Shown here piece after piece: positions 35,160 through 43,833 of a stretch of DNA of 64,000 bases. This DNA is from Rhodoferax ferrireducens T118 (lineage in GTDB: Bacteria; Pseudomonadota; Gammaproteobacteria; Burkholderiales; Burkholderiaceae_C). Numbering within the stretch: position 1 is the first letter of the stretch; each line of letters opens with the position of its first letter. The notes beneath the pieces are model-generated. The model ran no database searches, was not told where the DNA came from, and worked only from the letters and a program-made list of their open reading frames with translations. The position numbers and the translations under genes are program-made. The stretch spans positions 992,001 through 1,056,000 of the forward strand of contig NC_007908.1 in the NCBI RefSeq assembly GCF_000013605.1. Direction: 5' to 3'.

Positions 35160-36626
35160 TCAGCTTCCTGTCTCTTGCGGTTCGCGCGCCAGCACCCGCC
35201 CGGGGCGCGCGCCGGTCGAGCGGCCGTCGCGCCAGACCACGGCGCCATTGACGATCACCGTGTCGATGCCGCGTGCCGGCGCAATCGGCTTCTCATAGGT
35301 GGCGACCTCGTCCACCGTGTCGGCGTTGAACAGGGTCAAATCGGCGTAGGCGCCTTCCTTCAGCACGCCGCGGTCTTTCAGGCCAAAGTTCTTCGCCGTT
35401 AGGCCAGTCATCTTGTGCACGGCAGTCTCAAGCGGGAACAGCCCGAGCAGGCGGCCATAGTGGCCCAGCACGCGTGCAAAGCTGCCCCACAGGCGCGGAT
35501 GCGGTGCCGCGTCATGCGGCAGGCCGTCGGAGCCGATCATGGTCTGGTCGAACTTCAGAATTCGCTGCACATCGGCTTCGTCCATCCGGAAGTAGATCGC
35601 GCCAGCGGGTAGCAGGCGTTGCACGGCTTCGTCCTGGGAGACGCCCATCTTCTGCGCGATGTCGGCCAGGTCTTGGCCGGCATGCTCGGGCAGCGCTTTC
35701 GACCAACTGACAATGACCCGTGTGGAAGTGGCCGCCCGGTCGGCGGACAGGATGGTGGAACCGGCAGTGTAGGGATAGCAGTCCAGGCAGATCGGCTGCT
35801 TGGCCATGTTTTTTTCGATGAAGGACAGCGTTTCCTCGGAGCGACCGTAATTCGCCTGTCCCACCAGCTTGTGGTGCGAGATCACCACCGGCACCCCGAC
35901 CTCGCGGCCGATGCGAAAGCTTTCCTCCAGCGAGTCGAGCACCCGGTCCGCCTCGTCGCGCATATGGGTGCAGTACAGGCCGTTGAACTCCTTGAGCGGT
36001 CGGCAGATCTCGATGATCTCCTCCGTGGGCGCGGCAATTGCCGGTTCGTAGAACAGCCCTGTGGACACACCGATGGCGCCCGCGCGCATGGCCTCGTCGA
36101 CCAGCTCGCGCATGGCGCCGATTTCGGCCGGCGTCGCCGGCTGCGTCAGGTCATCCATGGTGGCCACGCGCAAGGTGGTGTGGCCCACCAGCATCGCGCA
36201 GTTGGTGGCGGCCGGCTGGGCGCGCAGCGCATCCAGGTAGGCGGCGAAACTGGGAAAACGGAACCACTCGCCATCGCCGTCGAGCAGGTTCAGGGGTGGC
36301 GTGACCGGATCGGGAATGGGGCGCGGCATCGGCGCCAGTGAGACGCCGCAATTGCCGCCGATCACCGTGGTCACACCCTGGCTGATTTTTGGCGCCATGT
36401 CGGGGTTGGACAGCATGAATCGGTCGTCGTGGGTGTGCGCGTCGATGAAGCCCGGCGCCGCAATGCGACCCGCCAGATCGATCTCCAGCGCACCACGCAG
36501 CTTTGAGAGATCGCCGATGCGCGCGATGCGCTCGCCACGAATGCCGATGTCGCCCGTGAAACGGGGGGCGCCCGTGCCGTCGACAATGCTTGCGTTGCGG
36601 ATCAAAAGGTCAAAGTTTTCCTGCAT
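35160..36626 (-). CDS. N-acyl-D-amino-acid deacylase (D-aminoacylase) family protein
   Basis: Amidohydrolase of 488 residues that hydrolyses N-acyl-D-amino acids. N-terminal DLLIRNASIVDGTGAPRF, then metal ligands in PGFIDAHTHDD, the zinc-binding Cys of GGNCGVSLAP, the His of YCTHMRDEADR and of ISHHKLVG, and the acidic residue in MIGSDGLPHDAAPHPRLWGSFARVLGHY are in the family order. ATG 36626 gives MQENFDLLIRN; the frame extends to 36677. It overlaps the dehydrogenase gene by 17 bases and abuts the aldolase-like gene, so coupling is likely. Confidence 0.92.
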   Translation of the reverse strand: MQENFDLLIRNASIVDGTGAPRFTGDIGIRGERIARIGDLSKLRGALEIDLAGRIAAPGFIDAHTHDDRFMLSNPDMAPKISQGVTTVIGGNCGVSLAPMPRPIPDPVTPPLNLLDGDGEWFRFPSFAAYLDALRAQPAATNCAMLVGHTTLRVATMDDLTQPATPAEIGAMRELVDEAMRAGAIGVSTGLFYEPAIAAPTEEIIEICRPLKEFNGLYCTHMRDEADRVLDSLEESFRIGREVGVPVVISHHKLVGQANYGRSEETLSFIEKNMAKQPICLDCYPYTAGSTILSADRAATSTRVIVSWSKALPEHAGQDLADIAQKMGVSQDEAVQRLLPAGAIYFRMDEADVQRILKFDQTMIGSDGLPHDAAPHPRLWGSFARVLGHYGRLLGLFPLETAVHKMTGLTAKNFGLKDRGVLKEGAYADLTLFNADTVDEVATYEKPIAPARGIDTVIVNGAVVWRDGRSTGARPGRVLAREPQETGS

Positions 36627-37557
36627 CAGATGCCTTGTGTTGAAGAGTTGTTTCTTTCCCGCAGAGTGGTGCGCCATGCATGCGACACAGAATGTTGAGC
36701 AGTTCGGGAATCATTTTTTCGCCCCCTCCCACATTCGAAGCAGTAACAAAGGTTTGATGGACCGCCTCACCGACAAAGGCACCGACCTGAAGGTCCTCTG
36801 CCATGTGGGTGAAATACCGCAAGTCCTTGCCTGCATTGATCAGGGAAAACATCATGCTTCCAGGCTCTCCGCTATCGAGAAAGGGCATCAGGCGTTTGAG
36901 AACAACGCTGTCGCCCCCTCCGGTTGCCAGCACCTCGGTCAGCACTTTGCGATCGACCCCGGCCTTGCCGGCGCAGGTATAGGCTTCAGCCAGCAGGGCC
37001 AGGGTGCCCAGGGAAATGTAGTTGTGCAACAACTTCAGGCGATGGCCGGAACCGACCTCACCACCGATGAAGATATTTTCGGCGTAGGCTTCAATCAGCG
37101 GGCGGACCTCGGCAATCGTTACGGCATCTCCACCGAGCATGGCATTGACACAGCCATCTTCGGCATGCTGGGAGGTACGGGTCATCGGGGCATCGACATA
37201 ACGTCCGCCTCGCGCCTGCACCGCAGCCGCCACCTTGAGCGTCGACACAGGGTCTGCCGTCGTGGCATCCACGACAACGCCCCCCGCCCGCAGGCCTTCC
37301 AGAAGACCATCCGCACCGTAGACACAAGCTTCGACCTGGGGCGATCCGTTGACACAGAGGAACACCACATCGGCAGCAGTCGCCACCTCTTTGGGAGTCG
37401 CAACCGTTTGAGCACCCATTTTCATCAAGTCATCGATCGGCTGGTTGCCTGGATGATCAAGCAGGGTCATGGCGTGCCCCTGCTTGAGCAGGTTTTTCGC
37501 CAAGCCATGCCCCATCAGGCCGACACCGATAAAGCCAAGTTTTCTTTTGCCAGACAT
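36610..37557 (-). CDS. NAD(P)-dependent 3-hydroxyacid dehydrogenase (HIBADH family)
   Basis: Dehydrogenase of 315 residues. The N-terminal Rossmann fold has GFIGVGLMGHGLAKNLLKQGH, followed by DVVFLCVNGSPQVE, the substrate-binding DAPMTR (a variant of the usual DAPVSGG), and the catalytic lysine in GSGHRLKLLHNY. ATG 37557 follows AAAGGA. The family oxidises beta-hydroxy acids such as 3-hydroxyisobutyrate, tartronate semialdehyde or L-threonate. Here a hydroxy acid or aldehyde-derived product of the operon is probable. It ends inside the start of the deacylase gene. Confidence 0.89.
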   Translation of the reverse strand: MSGKRKLGFIGVGLMGHGLAKNLLKQGHAMTLLDHPGNQPIDDLMKMGAQTVATPKEVATAADVVFLCVNGSPQVEACVYGADGLLEGLRAGGVVVDATTADPVSTLKVAAAVQARGGRYVDAPMTRTSQHAEDGCVNAMLGGDAVTIAEVRPLIEAYAENIFIGGEVGSGHRLKLLHNYISLGTLALLAEAYTCAGKAGVDRKVLTEVLATGGGDSVVLKRLMPFLDSGEPGSMMFSLINAGKDLRYFTHMAEDLQVGAFVGEAVHQTFVTASNVGGGEKMIPELLNILCRMHGAPLCGKETTLQHKASDAGKL

Positions 37558-37586
37558 ATCAATTCCTTTCATGGTTGCGGTTCCAA

Positions 37587-38318
37587 TCAGCTTGCATATT
37601 CGGGACATTCGTGGTCGAGCTTGCGCCGCAGCGCATCAAGATGCAGCCGTGCCCAGTGCTCGCGTTCACGTCCGAACTGCTTCACCGTTCTTTTTGCGAT
37701 GTCGTCCGGGACTAGCCGCAGTGGCCTGTTGCAGCTCATGGCCTTGACCTGCAACTCCGCCGCGCGCTCCAGGTAATACAGGTGATCAAAGGCCTGGGCT
37801 ACCGAAGGACCGACCACGATCACTCCATGGTGCGCAAGGAACAGCACATGTTTTCCATCCATCTTGCGGGCGATGCGCTCGCCTTCGTCGGGATCATGGG
37901 CTAGGCCGTTGTAGCTGTCGTCGTAAGCGATATCGTCATGGAACCGTAAGGCCTCCTGAGAGGCGGGTTCCAGCCTGCCCTTATCCAGCATCGTGATCGC
38001 GGTCGCATAAGGCATGTGGGTGTGCAGCACGCAGTGCGCCTCGGGGTGAACGGCATGAATCTGCGAATGGATGTTGAAAGCGGCAAAGCCGCCATCGCGC
38101 CCGCCGCTCTGATCAACGCCGTTCTCGTCAACCAGCATCAGCTCGCTCGCCCTGGCTTCGGAAAAGTACATGCCCCACGGGTTGAGTAAAAAGCGCAGGG
38201 GGTCATCACTCACCCTCAGGCTGAAATGGCTGCATACACCGGCCTGGCCGCCGAACATGGCGGCGCCGCGGAACACTGCGGCCAGATCGCGCTGCTCTTC
38301 AATATAGGAGGGGTTCAT
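37587..38318 (-). CDS. Class II aldolase/adducin family protein
   Basis: Protein of 243 residues of the fuculose-phosphate aldolase/adducin fold. The metal-binding histidines lie in AVHPEAHCVLHTHMPYATAIT (three His) and VLFLAHHGVIVVGPSV (the following His); the N-terminus EEQRDLAAVFRGAAMFGGQAGVCSHFSLRV includes the phosphate or substrate loop. AAGGA precedes the ATG at 38318. Such proteins cleave or decarboxylate phosphorylated or free hydroxy acids. In 3-oxo-tetronate pathways they accompany an HIBADH-like enzyme plus OtnK, but no OtnK gene is seen here. Confidence 0.88.
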   Translation of the reverse strand: MNPSYIEEQRDLAAVFRGAAMFGGQAGVCSHFSLRVSDDPLRFLLNPWGMYFSEARASELMLVDENGVDQSGGRDGGFAAFNIHSQIHAVHPEAHCVLHTHMPYATAITMLDKGRLEPASQEALRFHDDIAYDDSYNGLAHDPDEGERIARKMDGKHVLFLAHHGVIVVGPSVAQAFDHLYYLERAAELQVKAMSCNRPLRLVPDDIAKRTVKQFGREREHWARLHLDALRRKLDHECPEYAS

Positions 38319-38340
38319 CGGATTCCTTGCGACACGGCGA

Positions 38341-39327
38341 TCAAGCAGCATAGTGACAGGCCACCCGTCGCCCGTCGGGCAACGGACTCAACAGAGGGTC
38401 TTCGCTGCGGCAGCGGTCCTGTGCGACCGGACAGCGCGGCGCGAAGCGGCAGCCAGCCGGTATGTCCAGCGCGCTGGGCACGTCGCCACCAAGCATATGG
38501 CGGTGGCGTTGGTCGTTGGGGTGAGCGATGGGTACGGCCGACAGCAAAGCGCGGGTGTAGGGGTGCGTCGGACGTTCGAACAACTCATCGGCCGTGGCGA
38601 TCTCTACGATGCGCCCGAGGTACATCACCGCGATGCGCGTCGAGATGTGCCGCACCACCGACAAGTTGTGCGAGATGAAGAGGTAGGTCAGGCCCAGCTC
38701 GCGCTGCAGGTCCTGCATAAGGTTGATGATCTGAGCTTGCACCGACACGTCCAGCGCCGACACCGCCTCGTCGCAGACCACGAAGGCCGGCTTGAGCGCC
38801 AGTGCGCGCGCAATCCCTATGCGCTGGCGCTGGCCGCCTGAGAATTCATGCGAATACTTGGCGGCGGCGCTACGCGGCAGCCCCACCAGATCGAGCAGCT
38901 CGGCCACCCGTGTCTGCCGTTCGGAAGAGGTGCCCACGCCGTGGATCGCGAAGGCTTCCCCGATGATGGACGCCACCGTCATCCGCGGGTTCAGCGACGC
39001 GAATGGGTCCTGGAAGATGATCTGCATGTGCCGGCGCCGCTCGCGCATCTGGCGTCGGTCCAGCGTGGTCAGATCAACGCCTTCATGCACAATGGAGCCC
39101 GCGCTCGGCTCGATCAGGCGCAGCAGCAGGCGGCCGGTTGTCGATTTGCCGCAACCGGACTCGCCGACCAGGCCCAACGTCTCGCCCTTGCGTATGCTCA
39201 GGTCCACGCCATCGACCGCGCGCACCACGGCCTTGTGGCCCATGCCCAGGACGCCGCTACGCACCGGGAAGTGCTTGGCGAGCCCGCGTGCTTCGATCAG
39301 GATATCGGTATCGGGTGCAGCGCTCAC
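38341..39327 (-). CDS. Oligopeptide/dipeptide ABC transporter ATP-binding protein (DppF type)
   Basis: ATPase of 328 residues, DppF/OppF type. Walker [10 protein letters not shown], signature [15 protein letters not shown], Walker [20 protein letters not shown], and the switch His in [12 protein letters not shown] are present. The C-terminal oligo_HPY extension ([31 protein letters not shown]) has the Cys residues that bind an iron-sulfur cluster in some Dpp proteins. GTG 39327 overlaps the preceding gene stop (GTGA). It is co-transcribed with dppA- to dppD-like genes and serves the same importer. Confidence 0.92.
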   Translation of the reverse strand: MSAAPDTDILIEARGLAKHFPVRSGVLGMGHKAVVRAVDGVDLSIRKGETLGLVGESGCGKSTTGRLLLRLIEPSAGSIVHEGVDLTTLDRRQMRERRRHMQIIFQDPFASLNPRMTVASIIGEAFAIHGVGTSSERQTRVAELLDLVGLPRSAAAKYSHEFSGGQRQRIGIARALALKPAFVVCDEAVSALDVSVQAQIINLMQDLQRELGLTYLFISHNLSVVRHISTRIAVMYLGRIVEIATADELFERPTHPYTRALLSAVPIAHPNDQRHRHMLGGDVPSALDIPAGCRFAPRCPVAQDRCRSEDPLLSPLPDGRRVACHYAA

Positions 39328-40328
39328 GAATTCGTCTCCATGGCAATCGGCGCCGCGGGGGTGACGGCGCCGAGATGCAGGCAGGCCACCGAATGGCCGG
39401 ACATCAGCAGGCGGCTGGCGGGCGGTTCCATGTCGCAGGCATTGGTGCGATGCGCGCAACGCGGCGCGAAGCGGCAACCAGGGGGCATGGCTCCGACCGC
39501 AGGCACCGAGCCTTCAATCGTGGTCAGGCGCTCGACCCGGGTGGCGACCGTGGGCACCGAGTCCAGCAATGCGCGTGAATAGGGGTGGGCCGGTGTGTCG
39601 AACAGCACTTGTACTGGAGCGGTCTCTGCCACGCGACCGGCGTACAGCACCATCACGCGGTCGGCCATCTCGGCAATCACACCAAGGTCGTGCGTGATGA
39701 GCATCAAGGCCATTCCGGTTTCGCGCTGTATCGCGCGCAGCAGGTCCAGTATCTGCGCCTGTATGCTCACGTCGAGTGCGGTGGTCGGCTCGTCGGCAAT
39801 CAGCAGCTTGGGGTCGCAGGCCAGCGCCATGGCGATCATGACGCGCTGGCGCATGCCACCGGACATCTCGTGCGGGTAGACCGCAAGCCGGCTCTTGGCC
39901 GACGGGATCTCCACACGTTCGAGCAGGTCGAGCGCGCGGCGGGTCGCGGCGTCGCCCTTCATGCGGAGGCGGCGGCGCAGCACCTCCTCGATTTGCGCGC
40001 CGATGCGCATCACCGGGTTGAGCGAGGACATCGGCTCCTGGAACACCATGGCCATGTCGGGCCCGCGCCGCGCCCGCCATGCCGACGCGCTGCCAGCGGT
40101 GAGCTCGTCGCCCAGCAGGCGTATGCTGCCTGCGGTGCATTGGATACCGGATGGCAGCAGCCCCATGACGGCTAACGCCAGCATGCTCTTGCCGCTGCCC
40201 GATTCGCCAACCACGCCGAGCACCTCGCCGGCGGCAACCTCCAGCGTCACGTCTTCGAGGATGGTGGTCTGGCCCTTGTGGCCGAGGGCCGTGGTCAGGC
40301 CCCGGATGTCGAGTACCGGCTGTGTCAT
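39324..40328 (-). CDS. Oligopeptide/dipeptide ABC transporter ATP-binding protein (DppD type)
   Basis: ATPase of 334 residues. Walker [10 protein letters not shown], signature [20 protein letters not shown], Walker [19 protein letters not shown], switch [22 protein letters not shown]. The oligo_HPY C-terminal part ([28 protein letters not shown]) is complete. The open frame extends to 40613, but ATG 40328 overlaps the permease stop (ATGA) and gives [11 protein letters not shown], the family-like start. Confidence 0.92.
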   Translation of the reverse strand: MTQPVLDIRGLTTALGHKGQTTILEDVTLEVAAGEVLGVVGESGSGKSMLALAVMGLLPSGIQCTAGSIRLLGDELTAGSASAWRARRGPDMAMVFQEPMSSLNPVMRIGAQIEEVLRRRLRMKGDAATRRALDLLERVEIPSAKSRLAVYPHEMSGGMRQRVMIAMALACDPKLLIADEPTTALDVSIQAQILDLLRAIQRETGMALMLITHDLGVIAEMADRVMVLYAGRVAETAPVQVLFDTPAHPYSRALLDSVPTVATRVERLTTIEGSVPAVGAMPPGCRFAPRCAHRTNACDMEPPASRLLMSGHSVACLHLGAVTPAAPIAMETNS

Positions 40329-41176
40329 GGGCCCACCTTGATACGCGGGTCGAGCAGGTCGCGCAGGCCGTCTCCGAGCAGGTTCAGGCCCAGCACGCAG
40401 ACCACAATGGCCAGCCCGGGAAAGATGGTGACCCATGGCGCTTCGACCATGAAATCGCGGCCGTTGGCGATGATGTTGCCGAAGCTGGGCGTGGGCGGCG
40501 GTGGCCCTACCCCGATGTAGGACAACACGGCCTCGGCGAGGATGGCGCTGGCGAAGACAAAGGTCAGCCGCACGATCAGTGGCGCCAGCGAGTTGGCCAG
40601 CACGTGGAACCACAGGATGCGCCAGTCGCCCGCACCGAGGGCGCGCGCCGCCTCGACGTACTGCATCTCGCGCACCACCAGCACCGAGCTGCGCACGATG
40701 CGTGCAGTGTGCGGCGTGGTTGCGATGCTGAGCGCGATGATCACGTTCTGGACAGAGGCGCCCAGGGTCGCGCTAACGGTCAGCGCGAGCAGGATGGCGG
40801 GGAAGGCCATCAGGGCGTCCATCAAGCGCATGATGGGATCGTCAAGCCGGCGGAAGTAGCCCGCCACGCTGCCTATCAGCGTTCCGAACAGCCCCGTGAT
40901 CAACACCACCATGAGGCCGATCTGCAGCGACAGGCGGCCGCCGTAGATGACCCGCGACAGCACGTCGCGCCCGAAGTGGTCGGTGCCGAACCAGTGCTCG
41001 GCGCTGGGTGTCTGCAGTTTCATGCGGAAGTTGCTGGCCAGCGGATCGTACGGTGAAACGACGCCGGCCAACAGAGCCACGGCGGCGACCGCCAGCACCA
41101 GCCCGCCGCCAATGACAATGGAAGGATGGGCCAGCACGCGCCGCACGATGCGGGTAGAAGAGGAGGACGGATTCAC
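40325..41176 (-). CDS. Dipeptide-type ABC transporter permease (DppC type)
   Basis: Permease of 283 residues with an N-terminal helix (IVIGGGLVLAVAAVALLAGVVSPYDP) and the typical HWFGTDHFGRDVLSRVIYGGRLSLQIGL segment; the EAA loop is YVEAARALGAGDWRILWFHVLANSLAPLIV. GTG 41176 overlaps the end of the upstream permease gene (GTGA). It pairs with the DppB-type permease to form the channel. Confidence 0.92.
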   Translation of the reverse strand: MNPSSSSTRIVRRVLAHPSIVIGGGLVLAVAAVALLAGVVSPYDPLASNFRMKLQTPSAEHWFGTDHFGRDVLSRVIYGGRLSLQIGLMVVLITGLFGTLIGSVAGYFRRLDDPIMRLMDALMAFPAILLALTVSATLGASVQNVIIALSIATTPHTARIVRSSVLVVREMQYVEAARALGAGDWRILWFHVLANSLAPLIVRLTFVFASAILAEAVLSYIGVGPPPPTPSFGNIIANGRDFMVEAPWVTIFPGLAIVVCVLGLNLLGDGLRDLLDPRIKVGP

Positions 41177-42114
41177 AGTCTGACTCGCGGGTCGACCACC
41201 GCATACAGCAGATCGACCATCAGGTTGATGACGACATAGATGGCAGCCAGGAACAGCAGCCCGCCTTGGATGACAGGGAAGTCGCGGCTCATGATGGCGC
41301 CGATGATGAGACGCCCGACGCCGGGCAGCGAGAACACCTGCTCGACGACGACAGCGCCGCCCAGCAGCGAGCCGGCGATGATGCCGAGCACGGTGAGGAT
41401 GGGCAGCATCGCGTTGGGCAAACCATGGCGCAACACGACGAAGCCGTGCTTCAAGCCCTTGGCGTCGGCGGTGCGAATGAAGTCCTGATGCAACACATCG
41501 AGCATGGCAGAGCGGGTCATGCGTGCGATGAAGCCGGTTTGCACCAAGGCCAGCGTCAGCGCCGGCAGCGTCATGGTGCGCATCCAGCCGACCACACTTT
41601 CGGTGATCGGCACGAAGCCGCCGGACGGCAGCCAGCCGAGGCCCACGGCAAACACCACGATCATCACCAGACCGAGCCAGAAGTCGGGCACAGACAAGCC
41701 CAGCAGCGATGCCGTCATAACCGTGCGGTCAGCTATGCCGCCCCGGTGCATGGCGGCGAAGATGCCCGCCGAGATGCCGAGCACGGCGGCCAGTACCAGC
41801 GCCAGCGCCGCCAGCGACAGGGTGACGGGCAGGCGCTCCAGCAACGCTTCGCCAACGCTGCGGTGCAGCAGGATCGACTGTCCGAGGTCGCCCGTGAGCA
41901 CCCGGCCGTACCAATGGAGCATTTGTTGCCACAGCGGCTGGTTCAGCCCTAGTTCCTGGCGTATGCGGGCGATTTGCTCCTGGGTCGCGCTGGCGTCGAG
42001 GAAGGACGAGGCCGGGTCGCCAGGCACCAGCCAGATGACTGCGAACGACATCAGGGAAACGAGGAACATCACCGGGATCGCGGCGATGAAACGGCGCAGA
42101 AGGTATTGGGGCAT
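41173..42114 (-). CDS. Dipeptide-type ABC transporter permease (DppB type)
   Basis: Permease of 313 residues. It starts MPQYLLRRFIAAIPVMFLVSLMSFAVIWLVPGDPASSF as DppB-type proteins do, with six predicted helices. The EAA loop is FIRTADAKGLKHGFVVLRHGLPNAMLPILTV and the late motif EQVFSLPGVGRLIIGAIMSRDFPVIQG is characteristic. The gap to the binding protein gene is 60 bases. Confidence 0.93.
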   Translation of the reverse strand: MPQYLLRRFIAAIPVMFLVSLMSFAVIWLVPGDPASSFLDASATQEQIARIRQELGLNQPLWQQMLHWYGRVLTGDLGQSILLHRSVGEALLERLPVTLSLAALALVLAAVLGISAGIFAAMHRGGIADRTVMTASLLGLSVPDFWLGLVMIVVFAVGLGWLPSGGFVPITESVVGWMRTMTLPALTLALVQTGFIARMTRSAMLDVLHQDFIRTADAKGLKHGFVVLRHGLPNAMLPILTVLGIIAGSLLGGAVVVEQVFSLPGVGRLIIGAIMSRDFPVIQGGLLFLAAIYVVINLMVDLLYAVVDPRVRL

Positions 42115-42174
42115 GTTGCGTGTGCAGCCCCTTCAGACGCGGCAGTACGCCACGCCGGAAGGGACCGCATCCGG

Positions 42175-43710
42175 TCACTTGTCGAGCCAGACGCCCCACA
42201 TGCGTGGGATGCGGTAGGGTTCGAAGTTGCGAAGCTTGGCGGTGCCGACCTGGAACAGGCCGTAGTTGCCGACCTTGATGGCGATCACGTCGTTGATCAT
42301 GTGCTGCTGGAAGGAGGCGAACAAGGTCTTGCCCTTCTCAGCATCCAACTCGCCGCTGTAGGCTGCGTACAGGCGATCGATCTCGGCGTCGGGTTTTTGG
42401 TGGAGCTGGCCGCCCGCCCAAGCCGACATCACCGTGCCCGGCCCTTCGAAGGGCTGGATGCCGAAGCCGTGGGCAAAAAGGTTCCAGCCCTCCGGCGACC
42501 AGCCGATCTTCACGGCGGTCGGCCAGTCGGTGACCTTGATGTCGACGTTGACGCCAATCTGCGCCAGACGCTGTTGCACCACGGTGGCGGTGTCAGTGTT
42601 GGCGCGTAGGTTGTCGACCAGGAAGGTGATCTTCTCGCCCTTGTAGCCCGATTTCACGACCAGCTCCCTGGCCTTTTTCAGGTCGGGCTTGTTGTACGTA
42701 TTAAGGCCGACCCCCACGTAGGCCGGCGACTTCGGATATAGCCAGCCGCCGTCGAGTTGATAGATGTCGGGGTAGGCAATCGACATAATCTCTTCCATGT
42801 CGAGCGTCGCCACCACGGCCTGACGGAACGCGAGGTTGTCGGTGGGCGGTACCGCGTGGTTGAGCTTGATGATCTGGAACGAGAAGGGCAACAGCTTGTA
42901 GATCTTGAAGGCCGGGTTGGTCTCCAGCCTCTTTTTGGTCGGTCCGTCCACCGTCTCCACCAGTTGAACCTCGCCCGACTGCAGCGCCGCCACGCGCGCG
43001 CCCGCCTCGGGCATGAAGCGGAAGGTCACTGTGTCGAGGTAGACCTCCTTCTTTCCCGCGAAGCCATCGCGTTTGGTGTAGTGCGGGTTGGGCACATAGT
43101 CCTTGAAGCGCTCGAGCTTGACGTGGCTGTCGGGGATGAACTCGACGAACTTGAAAGGGCCGGTACCGATGTAGGCGATCTTGTTGGCTCCCTTGGCCGC
43201 TTCCTCAGCCGGGTAGATGGCCAGCGGCGCGGTCGATGACGAAAGCGTGTCGAGCAGCGTGGACTGCACCTTCTTGAGCTTGATTACCACCTCATTGGGG
43301 CCTTTGGCGGAGATGGTCTCCACCTCGGACAGCAAGTTGGCGTTTGCTCCAATCTTGCGGTACCGTTCCAGCGAGGCCACCACGTCGGCCGAGCCCATGG
43401 TCTTGCCATTGTGGAACTTCACGCCCTTACGCAGTGCCAGGGTGTAGGTCTTGCCGTCGGGCGAGATTGCCACGCTTTCAGCCAAGTCTGGCACTGGCTT
43501 GCCATTCTCGTCGCGTGCGTAAAGCGTCTCGTAGATGTGCAAGTTGATGTGGCGCGCGGATTGGATGGTGGTGACCTGCGCGTCCAGCGTCGGCGGAGCC
43601 TGGGTGATGGCCACGATGGCATTGCCACCGAGCGTTTGCGCGTGCAGGGTGGTCACCGACACGGCGACCGCGGCGGCCAGGACCGCCAGAGAGAAGGACT
43701 TTCTGTTCAT
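42175..43710 (-). CDS. Dipeptide-type ABC transporter substrate-binding protein (DppA family)
   Basis: Periplasmic protein of 511 residues, solute-binding family 5. Signal peptide at residues 1-25 (MNRKSFSLAVLAAAVAVSV), then domain blocks HINLHIYETLYARDENGKPVPDLAESVAISPDGKTYTLALRKGVKFHNGKTM, IGTGPFKFVEFIPDSHVKLERFKDY, and NLAFRQAVVATLDMEEI. It probably captures an N-acyl amino acid or short peptide, given the deacylase downstream. The start is ATG 43710. It lies 123 bases after the aldehyde dehydrogenase stop, leaving room for a second promoter or processing site; a short inverted repeat is at 43798-43816. Confidence 0.91.
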   Translation of the reverse strand: MNRKSFSLAVLAAAVAVSVTTLHAQTLGGNAIVAITQAPPTLDAQVTTIQSARHINLHIYETLYARDENGKPVPDLAESVAISPDGKTYTLALRKGVKFHNGKTMGSADVVASLERYRKIGANANLLSEVETISAKGPNEVVIKLKKVQSTLLDTLSSSTAPLAIYPAEEAAKGANKIAYIGTGPFKFVEFIPDSHVKLERFKDYVPNPHYTKRDGFAGKKEVYLDTVTFRFMPEAGARVAALQSGEVQLVETVDGPTKKRLETNPAFKIYKLLPFSFQIIKLNHAVPPTDNLAFRQAVVATLDMEEIMSIAYPDIYQLDGGWLYPKSPAYVGVGLNTYNKPDLKKARELVVKSGYKGEKITFLVDNLRANTDTATVVQQRLAQIGVNVDIKVTDWPTAVKIGWSPEGWNLFAHGFGIQPFEGPGTVMSAWAGGQLHQKPDAEIDRLYAAYSGELDAEKGKTLFASFQQHMINDVIAIKVGNYGLFQVGTAKLRNFEPYRIPRMWGVWLDK

Positions 43711-43833
43711 AAGGATCTCGTCGTGAAGGTTGAAGGAAGGGACGCACACAGCTTATCAACCTGCAGGCCCCTAGGCGAATGCCGTGTGCGGATGGCTCGA
43801 TGCCGGCACAGCATCGGGACCGGGCGCGTGCGC

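Noticed and set aside
36301..37776. A 491-codon plus-strand frame over the deacylase and dehydrogenase genes
   Set aside because: It is the antisense of well-supported enzymes and matches no family.
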